A stretch of 64,000 nt of DNA from Streptantibioticus rubrisoli (lineage in GTDB: Bacteria > Actinomycetota > Actinomycetes > Streptomycetales > Streptomycetaceae), in NCBI RefSeq assembly GCF_024436055.1, contig NZ_JANFNH010000023.1:1-64000 (forward strand), given 5' to 3'. This document shows positions 25,995-35,571 of this stretch, piece by piece. Below the pieces are notes generated by a model that was not told the origin of the DNA, searched no databases, and worked only from the letters and a program-made list of their open reading frames with translations. Position 1 is the first letter of the stretch; each line of letters begins with the position of its first letter. A program made the translations under genes and the position numbers.

Positions 25995-26339
25995 ATGGTG
26001 TCAGATGATGTGTATGCCGAGGAGCTCGACTACCTCGTAGACTACGCACGCCAGTCCTTGGTCTACTTCGATATCGTGCGGGATGCCGCAGAAAAAATTT
26101 CGGGCCCGGGAAGCACGGAATCCCAAGTGCAGAGCTCCACTCTGAGGATCATCGCCGATATGATCGATCGGGGCGTGAGAGTCGGAGACCCGAGCCCTCG
26201 ACCAGACGAGGAACTCATCGAATGGGTGATACCCAAAGGCGAGGTGCTGAATCGTATTGCCGAAGAAATGGCGAAGCGTGACGACCCGAGTGATTTCATC
26301 GATATCTGCTGGTTCAGGGCAGGAAGTCTGACAGGTTAG
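25995..26339 (+). CDS. putative immunity protein for the toxin-like neighbour
   Basis: The 114-residue acidic, soluble protein has no signal peptide and is mostly helical, with a strongly acidic central part (DPSPRPDEELIEWV) and a C-terminal CWFRAG motif. It starts 11 bp after the toxin-like gene, with AGGAGGAG as ribosome-binding site directly after that stop codon, so translation is coupled. Small size, cytosolic location, acidity and position directly downstream of the toxin tip are the standard reasons to call an immunity protein. Both this gene and the tip coding region are visibly less GC-rich than the surroundings. No sequence family was recognised; some resemblance to DUF596-type immunity proteins is only an impression. 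Confidence 0.65.
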   Translation: MVSDDVYAEELDYLVDYARQSLVYFDIVRDAAEKISGPGSTESQVQSSTLRIIADMIDRGVRVGDPSPRPDEELIEWVIPKGEVLNRIAEEMAKRDDPSDFIDICWFRAGSLTG

Positions 26340-26512
26340 GGTAGGGCCTGAAGGCTCCCAGTTGCAATATCCGATCAGGGCGGCATCGCAGCGATCAGGG
26401 TCATTTTTTAATTCCTGGCATGCCTGTCGAGCCATACGGAGGTAGCACCGCCTCAGGGTGGAAGCAGGTCCAGCCCCCGGCGTGCCGTGCATTCAGGGAC
26501 TGCAGAGCAAAT

Positions 26513-26554
26513 AGCGATGAAAGCCCCACCCGCTTGGGTGGGGCTTTCATCGCT
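26513..26554 (+). terminator. strong 19-bp terminator hairpin
   Basis: A perfect 19-base inverted repeat (arm AGCGATGAAAGCCCCACCC) with a GCTT loop lies 170 bp after the putative immunity gene. It is one of the strongest hairpins in the window and probably ends the toxin-immunity transcript. Confidence 0.85.
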
Positions 26555-26975
26555 GCTCGCAGAGTTTCGTGACCTGCTCGCCGAGGCGGACGCGGCGCGG
26601 GAGTCCGTCGACGCACTGACCGAATACGTTCGCTGAGGGAGAGGCCATGGCCGAGGTGAGGCTCCAACGCCGGGAGGCAGCGGAGGCATCCGAGCAGCTG
26701 GACGCGATCCTCCCTCGCCTCCGAGGAGGTGTACGCCGAGCCTCCGTACTGCGAAGTGGCTCATTACACACAGCCACGCTGCTACTCGCCCTGGCTCCGT
26801 CGGGGTGCCGGAGCCGGATGTGCGGCAACAGGGGCAGCCGGAGCGGGCTACCCAGGCCATGATCGTCCGCACTTCGGCCGAGCATCGGCCGAGCTAACGA
26901 TCTCCAAGCCGCTCCAGCGGGGGCGAAAGCGCCCTCCCCGCAGCTTCCGCCGCAGGTCAGGCGCTCCTCGCGCGG
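26555..26975 (+). other. gene remnants between terminator and tRNA-Lys
   Basis: Right after the hairpin the plus strand reads LLAEFRDLLAEADAARESV and a stop at 26637, with no start of its own, followed after an RBS-like GGGAGAGG by a frame at 26647-26862 beginning MAEVRLQRREAAEASEQL. The first 20 codons of that frame look like coding sequence, the rest does not. These appear to be broken ends of genes lost when the island formed, or very small unknown genes. No family was recognised. Confidence 0.4.
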
Positions 26976-27048
26976 TGGGCCATCAGGGGCTCGAACCCTG
27001 AACCAATGGATTAAAAGTCCACTGCTCTGCCAATTGAGCTAATGGCCC
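26976..27048 (-). tRNA. tRNA-Lys (anticodon TTT)
   Basis: A complete 73-nt cloverleaf: acceptor GGGCCAT with ATGGCCC, D-arm from AGCTCAATTGG, anticodon loop CTTTTAA and T-loop TTCGAGC. The discriminator base is A; CCA is not encoded. Its 3' half is duplicated at 18775-18818, so it appears to be the integration target of the neighbouring island. Confidence 0.97.
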
Positions 27049-27089
27049 GCACCCCGCAGCATAGCTGGGCGGGGCCCCTGGCTTCGATC

Positions 27090-27796
27090 TCATATGGCGT
27101 CCGTGGCCCGCGGGTCCTTCAGGAACCAGCCGCGGGCCGACAGCAGCCACCAGGTGGCGGCGAAACCCAGCACCGCCAGTACGGCGATGACCGCGTAGTT
27201 GAAGGTCTCGGCGGTCACCGGGCTGGACTGCGGCAACATGAACAGGATCGTGATCAGCGTCACCCACGCCACCGACACCACTCCGATCGGACGGCTCCAG
27301 CGGCCCAGGTGCCACGGGCCGCGGTCGAAGCGGTCGCCCTGGCGCAGTCGCAGGTAGATCGGGATGACATAGGCGATGTACTGGCCGATGGTGGCGATGG
27401 AGGTCACGGCCCCGTACGCGGTGGAGTTGATCAGGTACGGCAGACCGAGCGCCAGCGCGCCGAGCGCGGCCAGCCAGACCTCGTTGGCGGGGGTGCGGGT
27501 GCGCGGGTTGATGCGCTGCCAGATCCGGGAGTACGGCAGCGCGCCGTCCCGTGCGCTTGCCACCGCTCGCGCCGACCGCGTCCAGCAGGATCTGCGCGGG
27601 CGGCACCCCGGTCTTGGTGTTCAGCGTGCCGTCCCATGACTGGATGGCGAAGGTGAAGCCGAGCAGCAGGACGAGACCGGCGATCCAGGACAGCCAGATC
27701 GAGCGGACGATGCCGCGTGGTCCCGCGACCGCCGCGTCACGCGTCTCCTCGGTCATATGGGCGGAGGCGTCATAGCCGGTGGCCAGACCGTTACCG
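27090..27796 (-). pseudogene. amino-acid permease (APC family) relic
   Basis: The minus strand encodes parts of an APC-superfamily amino-acid permease in two frames. The upstream part runs from [16 protein letters not shown] through a helix ([17 protein letters not shown]) to DAVGASGGK; the downstream part restarts with ASARDGALPYSRIW and continues through four more helices to the normal C-terminus. The segment that should join them (one membrane helix) is missing and the frame changes. The N-terminal half of the gene is also absent. It is therefore non-functional. It lies directly beside tRNA-Lys, suggesting damage linked to the island. Confidence 0.85.
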
Positions 27797-27815
27797 CGCG
27801 GGCCGGAAACGACAA

Positions 27816-27846
27816 GACCCGGACGACGGGGTACGTCGTCCGGGTC
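27816..27846 (-). terminator. terminator of the DEAD-box helicase gene
   Basis: A perfect 12-base inverted repeat (GACCCGGACGAC) with a 7-base loop lies 16 bp after the helicase stop codon, followed on the minus strand by TTGTCGTTT. Confidence 0.8.
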
Positions 27847-27861
27847 TGCTACGTCAGCGGA

Positions 27862-29988
<2,127 letters not shown>

Positions 29989-30187
29989 GCTGAAGCTGAA
30001 CCTCTCGGAGACTCGGCACGCGCCAGCTCCGGGGGTTTGCTTTACACCGCCTCGATGCGGTCAGCCACAGGAGATAAGGAACGCGCCACGCGGCGCGCTT
30101 CGGTATGGCGCCGGGCAATGGGACAAACGATCTACCACCATACCGACACACCACCCGCAACGCCAAATCCCCTGCGCCACCGCCCCC

Positions 30188-30661
30188 TCAGCCCGCCTTC
30201 GGCTGGGCACCCGGCGACGGCGAGGCCCCACCCGTGGACGGCGGAGGCGTCGGCGTCGGGGTGGACACCGGGCTGGACACCGGCGGCGGCCCCGCGGGCG
30301 GGCTCGGCCGCACCGCCGACGGCCGGGGCGCCGGACCGTGCGGCGCGGAGGGCGGCCGCGCGCCCCCGGAGGAGGCCGACTGGTCCGCGGAGCGCCCGGC
30401 GGACGGCGCCGCCTGTACCGGGGCCGCCCCCGGCGAGACCGAGGCGTCCCCGGGCGCGCCCGGCGCCGCCCGGCGGATCCGGGCCGCGTCGTCGTCCGGG
30501 TCCACGCTCGCACTGCCCGCACCGGCCGAGGGCGCCGTCGAGCCGTGCGGTTGCGGACGGCCGGGCTCGGAGAACCGCAGGCAACCCGCGGTTCCGGCGA
30601 GCAGGAACACCAGCGGCAGCGCGGTGGCGGCCCTACGGGCGCGCGCGGAAAGTCGAGTCAC
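30188..30661 (-). CDS. proline-rich lipoprotein
   Basis: The 157-residue protein has a lipoprotein signal peptide: basic RLSARARRA, hydrophobic core, lipobox LAGTAGC with the lipidated Cys near residue 27. The mature part is almost entirely Pro, Ser, Ala and Gly and looks disordered, more like a wall-spanning linker than an enzyme. No homologous domain was recognised. The high GC content makes short false open frames common, but the lipobox and signal peptide support this one. Confidence 0.6.
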   Translation of the reverse strand: MTRLSARARRAATALPLVFLLAGTAGCLRFSEPGRPQPHGSTAPSAGAGSASVDPDDDAARIRRAAPGAPGDASVSPGAAPVQAAPSAGRSADQSASSGGARPPSAPHGPAPRPSAVRPSPPAGPPPVSSPVSTPTPTPPPSTGGASPSPGAQPKAG

Positions 30662-30892
30662 GGCCTACCCAACGCATTCCCCCAGCCGGAGGACACGGGA
30701 GCAGGGCGGGTGTGCCCGGCGGCGGCCCGTTAGGGTGGGTGACAGCGGTTCGCGGCCCCGAGGCGACCGCGCGGCGGTGGGGCCCGCCGTACCCGAACCG
30801 CGGCGTCAGCCGCCAACGGTCCCTACTTGCTGATGGAGCGCGCCCGCGGCCAGTCTGGTGGCCTGCGAGCGCCGTGCGAGTAGGAGGCGTAC

Positions 30893-31411
30893 GTGGAAGC
30901 GGAAGCGTCCATGCCAGGAACCGGATCCGGGCCGACGGCCCCGACCGCGGGGCGACCCGGCCCGCGGTTCACCCTCACCCCGCCCACCCGCCGATCGCCG
31001 CTGCGCGGCCAACTGCCCACGCTCGCGGTGATCGCGCTCGGCGGCGCGATCGGCTCGTGCGCCCGCTACGGCGCCTCGCTGCTGTGGCCGACCGCGCACG
31101 GCGCGTTCCCGTGGACCACGCTGCTGGTCAACGCGGTCGGCTGCGCGGTGATCGGGGCGTTCATGGTGGTGATCACCGAGGGGCTCACGGCGCACCACCT
31201 GGTGCGGCCGTTCTTCGGCACCGGTGTGCTCGGCGGGTTCACCACGTTCTCCACGTACGCGGTCGACATACAACGTCTACTGACGGTTGGTCAGGTCGGC
31301 TCGGCGCTGGGCTACTTGGCCGGGACGGCGGTGACCGCCCTGGTGTCGGTGTGGACGGCGGCGGCGGTGACCCGCCGCTTCCTGAAGCGGCGGGAGGCAC
31401 GATGCGACTGA
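30893..31411 (+). CDS. crcB: CrcB/FluC fluoride channel, first subunit gene
   Basis: Fluc proteins form dual-topology dimers that let fluoride leave the cell. This 172-residue copy has four membrane helices after an N-terminal hydrophilic extension of about 40 residues; family signatures are [11 protein letters not shown], the NAVGC motif with the conserved Asn, and [12 protein letters not shown] with the Phe box. The start may be GTG as called or an ATG six codons on. It is followed by a DUF190 gene overlapping by 10 bases and then by a second crcB gene, so the channel here may be a heterodimer. Confidence 0.92.
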   Translation: MEAEASMPGTGSGPTAPTAGRPGPRFTLTPPTRRSPLRGQLPTLAVIALGGAIGSCARYGASLLWPTAHGAFPWTTLLVNAVGCAVIGAFMVVITEGLTAHHLVRPFFGTGVLGGFTTFSTYAVDIQRLLTVGQVGSALGYLAGTAVTALVSVWTAAAVTRRFLKRREARCD

Positions 31412-31746
31412 CCGGTCCGGCACTGCGAGTGACGATCTTCATCGGCGAGAACGACACCTGGCACCACAAACCGCTGCACAGCGAGATCGTGCACCGCGCC
31501 CACGCGGCCGGACTCGCCGGCGCCTCCGTCTTCAAGGGAGTTGAGGGCTTCGGCGCCTCCTCGTTGATCCACACCTCCCGGCTGCTGTCGCTCAGCGAGG
31601 ACCTGCCGGTGGCCGTGGTGATCGTGGACACCGAGGAGCGGGTACGGGCGTTCCTGCCGCAACTCGACGAACTGGTCTCGGAGGGCCTGGTGGTTCTCGA
31701 CGAGTGCGAGGTCATCCGCTACGTGGGACGCGAGGAGCGACGGTGA
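31402..31746 (+). CDS. DUF190 family protein
   Basis: The 114-residue soluble protein begins [20 protein letters not shown] and contains the DUF190 features [18 protein letters not shown] and a ferredoxin-like alternation resembling PII signal proteins. The frame is open far upstream, but this ATG lies at the crcB stop with GGGAGGCAC before it. DUF190 genes are regularly linked to crcB. PII-like folds bind nucleotides and regulate transporters, so a role in sensing or gating the fluoride channel is a reasonable inference, not shown. Confidence 0.9.
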   Translation: MRLTGPALRVTIFIGENDTWHHKPLHSEIVHRAHAAGLAGASVFKGVEGFGASSLIHTSRLLSLSEDLPVAVVIVDTEERVRAFLPQLDELVSEGLVVLDECEVIRYVGREERR

Positions 31747-32117
31747 ACTGGCTACTGGTGATCGCCGGAGCGGTGGTCGGCGCTCCGCTGCGCTATCTGA
31801 CCGACCGCACGGTGCAGTCCCGGCACGACACGGTCTTCCCCTGGGGCACCTTCGCCGTGAACGTGGTCGGCTGTCTGATCCTCGGCACACTCACCGGGGC
31901 GGTCGCGGCCGGGGCCGCCTCCTCGCAGCTGCAACTACTGCTCGGTACCGGCCTGTGCGGGGCGCTGACCACGTACTCGACGTTCAGCTACGAGACGCTG
32001 CGGCTGGCCGAGCAGGGCGCCCGGCTGTTCGCCGTGGCCAACCTCGTGGCCAGCGTGGCCGCCGGGGTCGGCGCGGCCTTCGCCGGTGCGGGGCTGGCCC
32101 GGATCCTGTGGGGATGA
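31743..32117 (+). CDS. crcB: CrcB/FluC fluoride channel, second subunit gene
   Basis: This 124-residue copy has the normal Fluc length with four membrane helices, [18 protein letters not shown] with the conserved Asn, and [12 protein letters not shown]. The GTG start overlaps the DUF190 stop by four bases, and its own stop overlaps the MFS start in an ATGA, so four genes are translationally chained. Together with the longer first copy it probably forms an export channel for fluoride. Confidence 0.92.
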   Translation: MNWLLVIAGAVVGAPLRYLTDRTVQSRHDTVFPWGTFAVNVVGCLILGTLTGAVAAGAASSQLQLLLGTGLCGALTTYSTFSYETLRLAEQGARLFAVANLVASVAAGVGAAFAGAGLARILWG

Positions 32118-33304
32118 CGGCCGCCAGGCCACCGCTTCGCCCCTGGCGCTTCGTGGTCGCCTTCGGCGTGGTCAGCCTGCTGGCGGACTTCGTCTACGAG
32201 GGCGCCCGCTCGGTCACCGGGCCGCTGCTGGGCTCGCTCGGCGGCTCGGCCGTGGTGATCGGCGTGGTCACCGGTGCCGGGGACGCGGCGGCGCTCGGGC
32301 TGCGGCTGGTCTCCGGGCCGCTGGCCGACCGCACCCGGCGGTTCTGGACGCTCACCATCGCCGGGTACCTGCTCACCGTGGTGAGCGTGCCGCCGCTGGG
32401 CGTGGTGGGCACGCTGTGGGCGGCCAGTGTGCTGGTGGTCGCGGAGCGGGTGGGCAAGGCGGTGCGCAGCCCGGCCAAGGACACCCTGCTCTCGCACGCC
32501 ACCGCCGCCACCGGCCGGGGCCGGGGCTTCGCGGTGGCCCAGGCCCTGGACCAGACCGGCGCGCTGATCGGCCCGCTGACGGTGGCCGGGGTACTGGCCG
32601 CCACCGGCGGCGACTACGCGCCCGCCCTGCTGGTCCTGGCGGCGCCGGGCGCCGCCGTGGTGGCCGTGCTGCTGTGGCTGCGGGCCAGGGTGCCGAACCC
32701 GGCGGCGTACGAGCCGGTGGCCCCGGCGCCCTCGGCACCCGCCGCGGCGCCGCTCCCCCGCGCGTTCTGGCTCTACGCCGCCTTCACCGGGGTCACCACC
32801 TGCGGACTGGCCACCTTCGGCGTGCTCTCCTACCACCTGGTGCACCGCCACCTGCTGCCGGTCGCCGCGGTGCCGGTGCTGTACGCGGGGGTGATGCTGG
32901 CCGACGCGCTGAGCGCGCTGGCCGTCGGCTGGGCCTATGACCGGATCGGGGCCCGGGCACTGGTGGCGCTGCCGCTGCTGACCGCGGCGGTGCCCGCGCT
33001 GGCGTTCCGCGACACGGTGGCGATGGCGGTGGGCGGCGCGGTGGCCTGGGGCGCGGCGCTGGGCGTGCAGGAGTCCACCCTGCTGGCCGCCGTCGCCGAT
33101 CTGGTCCCGGCCGCCCGGCGGGCCACCGCCTACGGGGTCTTCGCCGGGGTGCTCGGCGCGGCCACGCTGGTCGGCGGGGCGCTCACCGGGGCGCTGTACG
33201 GGTACTCGGTACCGGTGCTGGTCATCACCGTCGCCGCGACACAGGCCGCGGCGCTCGTCCTGCTCGCGGTGGCGCGCCGGTCCGGGAGAATGGCGGGGTG
33301 CTGA
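32114..33304 (+). CDS. MFS transporter
   Basis: The 396-residue protein has twelve predicted membrane helices and the MFS motif-A loop between helices 2 and 3 (GPLADRTRRFWTL). It resembles the drug/sugar efflux-type group of major facilitators. The start ATG overlaps the preceding crcB stop. Linkage to the fluoride genes may be only operonic; its substrate is unknown. Its stop overlaps the start of the small zincin gene. Confidence 0.85.
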   Translation: MTAARPPLRPWRFVVAFGVVSLLADFVYEGARSVTGPLLGSLGGSAVVIGVVTGAGDAAALGLRLVSGPLADRTRRFWTLTIAGYLLTVVSVPPLGVVGTLWAASVLVVAERVGKAVRSPAKDTLLSHATAATGRGRGFAVAQALDQTGALIGPLTVAGVLAATGGDYAPALLVLAAPGAAVVAVLLWLRARVPNPAAYEPVAPAPSAPAAAPLPRAFWLYAAFTGVTTCGLATFGVLSYHLVHRHLLPVAAVPVLYAGVMLADALSALAVGWAYDRIGARALVALPLLTAAVPALAFRDTVAMAVGGAVAWGAALGVQESTLLAAVADLVPAARRATAYGVFAGVLGAATLVGGALTGALYGYSVPVLVITVAATQAAALVLLAVARRSGRMAGC

Positions 33305-33648
33305 AGATGTCGCGCGAGGAGTTCGAGGAGCTGGTCGCGTCCGCGCTCGATCGGATCCCCTCTGAGCTGGCCCAGGCCATGGACAACATCGCGGTCTTCG
33401 TGGAGGACGAGCCCGACCCGGCCGGACCACAGCTGTCGGGCCTGTACGAGGGGACCCCGCTGACCGAGCGCGGCGAGTGGTACGCGGGCGCGCTGCCGGA
33501 CCGGATCACCATCTACATGGGGCCGATCCTGCGGCACTGCGGGGAGCCGGAGGAAGTGGTGCACGAGGTGGCGGTGACGGTGGTCCACGAGGTCGCCCAC
33601 CACTTCGGCATCGAGGACGCGCGGCTGCACGAGCTGGGCTGGGGCTGA
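33298..33648 (+). CDS. metallopeptidase-like (zincin_1) small protein
   Basis: The 116-residue acidic protein matches the small actinobacterial zincin family once called DUF1025. The metal site is HEVAHHFGIED (about residues 97-107). The N-terminal helix REEFEELVASALDRIP and the segment NIAVFVEDEP are typical of the family. The GTG start overlaps the MFS stop; an ATG nine bases later is an alternative. Members are widespread and conserved but their substrates are unknown. Confidence 0.88.
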   Translation: MLKMSREEFEELVASALDRIPSELAQAMDNIAVFVEDEPDPAGPQLSGLYEGTPLTERGEWYAGALPDRITIYMGPILRHCGEPEEVVHEVAVTVVHEVAHHFGIEDARLHELGWG

Positions 33649-33678
33649 GCCCGCCCGCGGTCCCGGCTCGGAACCGTT

Positions 33679-33708
33679 TTGGCGATACCGCTCGGCATCC
33701 CATATGCT
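33679..33708 (+). promoter_or_regulatory. probable promoter of the tRNA-Glu/Asp/Phe cluster
   Basis: TTGGCG and TATGCT are separated by 18 bases, close to the housekeeping sigma consensus, and lie about 60 bp upstream of the first tRNA. Confidence 0.6.
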
Positions 33709-33769
33709 TCTCACGTCCCCGACGGTCAAACCGTCCTCGCGGAAGCGGGGGTGACCCGGCGGGCCATCA

Positions 33770-33842
33770 GCCCTCATCGTCTAGTGGCCCAGGACGCCGC
33801 CCTTTCAAGGCGGTAGCACGGGTTCGAATCCCGTTGGGGGCA
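33770..33842 (+). tRNA. tRNA-Glu (anticodon TTC)
   Basis: A 73-nt cloverleaf with acceptor GCCCTCA pairing TGGGGGC, anticodon loop CTTTCAA (anticodon at 33804-33806) and T-loop TTCGAAT. First of three clustered tRNA genes. Confidence 0.97.
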
Positions 33843-33881
33843 CGCACCACCATGTGCGAGACTTGTTCTCGCACAAAGCTT

Positions 33882-33956
33882 GGTCCTGTGGAGCAGTTTG
33901 GAGTGCTCGCCACCCTGTCAAGGTGGAGGCCGCGGGTTCAAATCCCGTCAGGACCG
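33882..33956 (+). tRNA. tRNA-Asp (anticodon GTC)
   Basis: A 75-nt cloverleaf with acceptor GGTCCTG pairing CAGGACC, anticodon loop CTGTCAA and discriminator G. An identical copy lies at 39590-39664. Confidence 0.97.
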
Positions 33957-33960
33957 CTGC

Positions 33961-34034
33961 GGCTGGGTAGCTCAGTTGGTACGAGCGACCGCCTGAAAAG
34001 CGGTAGGTCGCCGGTTCGACCCCGGCCCCAGCCA
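33961..34034 (+). tRNA. tRNA-Phe (anticodon GAA)
   Basis: A 74-nt cloverleaf with acceptor GGCTGGG pairing CCCAGCC, anticodon loop CTGAAAA and T-loop TTCGACC. It starts four bases after the tRNA-Asp and ends the cluster. Confidence 0.97.
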
Positions 34035-34038
34035 CCGC

Positions 34039-34074
34039 ACGACGAAGACCCCGCTACGGCGGGGTCTTCGTCGT
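34039..34074 (+). terminator. terminator of the tRNA cluster
   Basis: A perfect 16-base inverted repeat (arm ACGACGAAGACCCCGC) with a four-base loop, followed by TGTTGG, directly after tRNA-Phe. Confidence 0.85.
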
Positions 34075-34169
34075 TGTTGGGGATGGCATCGCTCTGGCGT
34101 TCACTCGTATGAGTAGTACGAGTAGATCGACATGGCTGCGGCAAACCCTCCGCCCATACACTCGCTCGC

Positions 34170-34472
34170 ATGGCCGACCCCATCGCGGAGAACGAGATCG
34201 CTGCGCTCACTCGTCGCTACGAGGACACGTGCACCGACATCGAGACGATCAAGCGCGACGTACTATCCCTCAAGGTTGACGTGGCAGAGATCCGTCGCGA
34301 CTTGAACACGCTGGGCACCAAGTTCGACGCGTTCGTCACCGAGCAGCGCGCGACGAACGCTAAATTCGACGCGTTCGTCACCGAGCAGCAGGCGATGAAC
34401 GCGGAACAGCGTTCCATCAACGCCACTCTCGTCGACCTGCTGACCAACCTCGTCGGCCGCGACGCCGACTAA
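34170..34472 (+). CDS. small coiled-coil protein
   Basis: The 100-residue acidic protein is predicted to be one long helix: heptad-like patterning runs from about residue 7 to 90 and includes two near-identical 14-residue units (KFDAFVTEQRATNA and KFDAFVTEQQAMNA). No signal peptide or membrane segment is present. No functional family was recognised. Base composition is lower in GC than the neighbours and it lies directly downstream of a tRNA cluster, so it may be a recent arrival. It converges on the next gene with a four-base overlap. Confidence 0.65.
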   Translation: MADPIAENEIAALTRRYEDTCTDIETIKRDVLSLKVDVAEIRRDLNTLGTKFDAFVTEQRATNAKFDAFVTEQQAMNAEQRSINATLVDLLTNLVGRDAD

Positions 34473-35482
34473 CCCCCACCCCGATCCCTCCCCCGCCACC
34501 CCCAGAAGACCGCGCTGGCCGCGACCGCCCAGACCGCGAGGACGGCGAACGGAAAGGCGTGCTGGTAGTGGCGGAAGTAGACGGCGGTGTGCAGGGCGTT
34601 GACCGCGCCGCCCGGTGGGAGCCAGCGGCCGATCGTGCCGAGCAGGGACGGCAGTAGCGGCCAGGAGACCGCGCCGCCCGAGGACGGGTTGCCGAGCATC
34701 ACCATCAGACCCCAGGTCGGCAGCAGCGCCCACCGGCCGACCAGGACGTCGAACATGCTGAAGACCATGCCCGAGGTGAACATGGTCAGCGCCAGGATCA
34801 GCCAGGACTCCACGAACGGCAGCCGCAGCGCGCCCAGTCCCCAGTCCACCACCGCGCAGATCGAGAACCCGCCGAGCAGCGCGTAGACCACGGTGAAGGC
34901 GATCCGTTGCGCGGGCCCCAGCGCCTTGGCGTGCACGGTCAACTGGACCGCTCCGATGAAGCCGACGATCACCGAGGCCAGCGAGACGTAGAAGATGGCC
35001 AGGCCGCGCGGATCGCCCCGCTGCAACGGCTTGATGTCCAGCACCACCAGCGGCACCCCGACCGCCGCGCTGACCCGTGGCGCCGCCTGAGCCAGCAGTT
35101 GGGCCACGGACGCACCGGAGGCACCGGACAGGTCCAGCTCCCCGGTGCCCCTGCGCTCCTGGAGGATCGCGAAGACCTGCTGCCGGTTGACCGCCTCCAG
35201 CGCCTGCGCGTACGTCGGATAGTGGTGCAGTTCCAGGGACGCACCGAGCGCCTTCTCCATGCCCTGGACGAACCGCGCCCGCTGCACCTCGGAAGCAGGC
35301 ACTCCGGTGACCGCGACCGGAATGTGACGCGGGGTCGGGTTCGCCATGGCGTAGGTGTAGGAGCCCGCGAACAACCCCGCGGCCACCGCCACGATGAACG
35401 TGATCACCACAGCGGGCAGGAACGGCGACACGCGGAACGTCCGCCACGCTTCCGCGATCCGGTGATCCCGTCGCTCGCTCAT
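34469..35482 (-). CDS. ABC-2/YhgE-type membrane protein
   Basis: The 337-residue protein has one N-terminal membrane helix (ITFIVAVAAGLFAGSYTYAM), an extracytoplasmic domain of about 125 residues and five more helices at the C-terminus. This is the layout of ABC-2 permease-related proteins and of YhgE/Pip-like exporter subunits. No ATPase gene is adjacent, so whether it transports or only anchors is unclear. The open frame extends 12 codons further; MSERRDHR is chosen because it fits family starts. It is divergent from hrpA, about 90 bp apart. Confidence 0.75.
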   Translation of the reverse strand: MSERRDHRIAEAWRTFRVSPFLPAVVITFIVAVAAGLFAGSYTYAMANPTPRHIPVAVTGVPASEVQRARFVQGMEKALGASLELHHYPTYAQALEAVNRQQVFAILQERRGTGELDLSGASGASVAQLLAQAAPRVSAAVGVPLVVLDIKPLQRGDPRGLAIFYVSLASVIVGFIGAVQLTVHAKALGPAQRIAFTVVYALLGGFSICAVVDWGLGALRLPFVESWLILALTMFTSGMVFSMFDVLVGRWALLPTWGLMVMLGNPSSGGAVSWPLLPSLLGTIGRWLPPGGAVNALHTAVYFRHYQHAFPFAVLAVWAVAASAVFWGWRGRDRGGG

Positions 35483-35571
35483 GCGGCCCACCCTCCCGGT
35501 CCGCCGCGCGCCGCGCACGCCGTGAAACCCGTTCGCGGCATTCGTCGGCCGGGTGAGATCCTGGGAGCCGT

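Noticed and set aside
26001-26492. Minus-strand 163-codon frame over the putative immunity gene
   Set aside because: It is antisense to a gene with a strong ribosome-binding site and tight coupling to the upstream gene.
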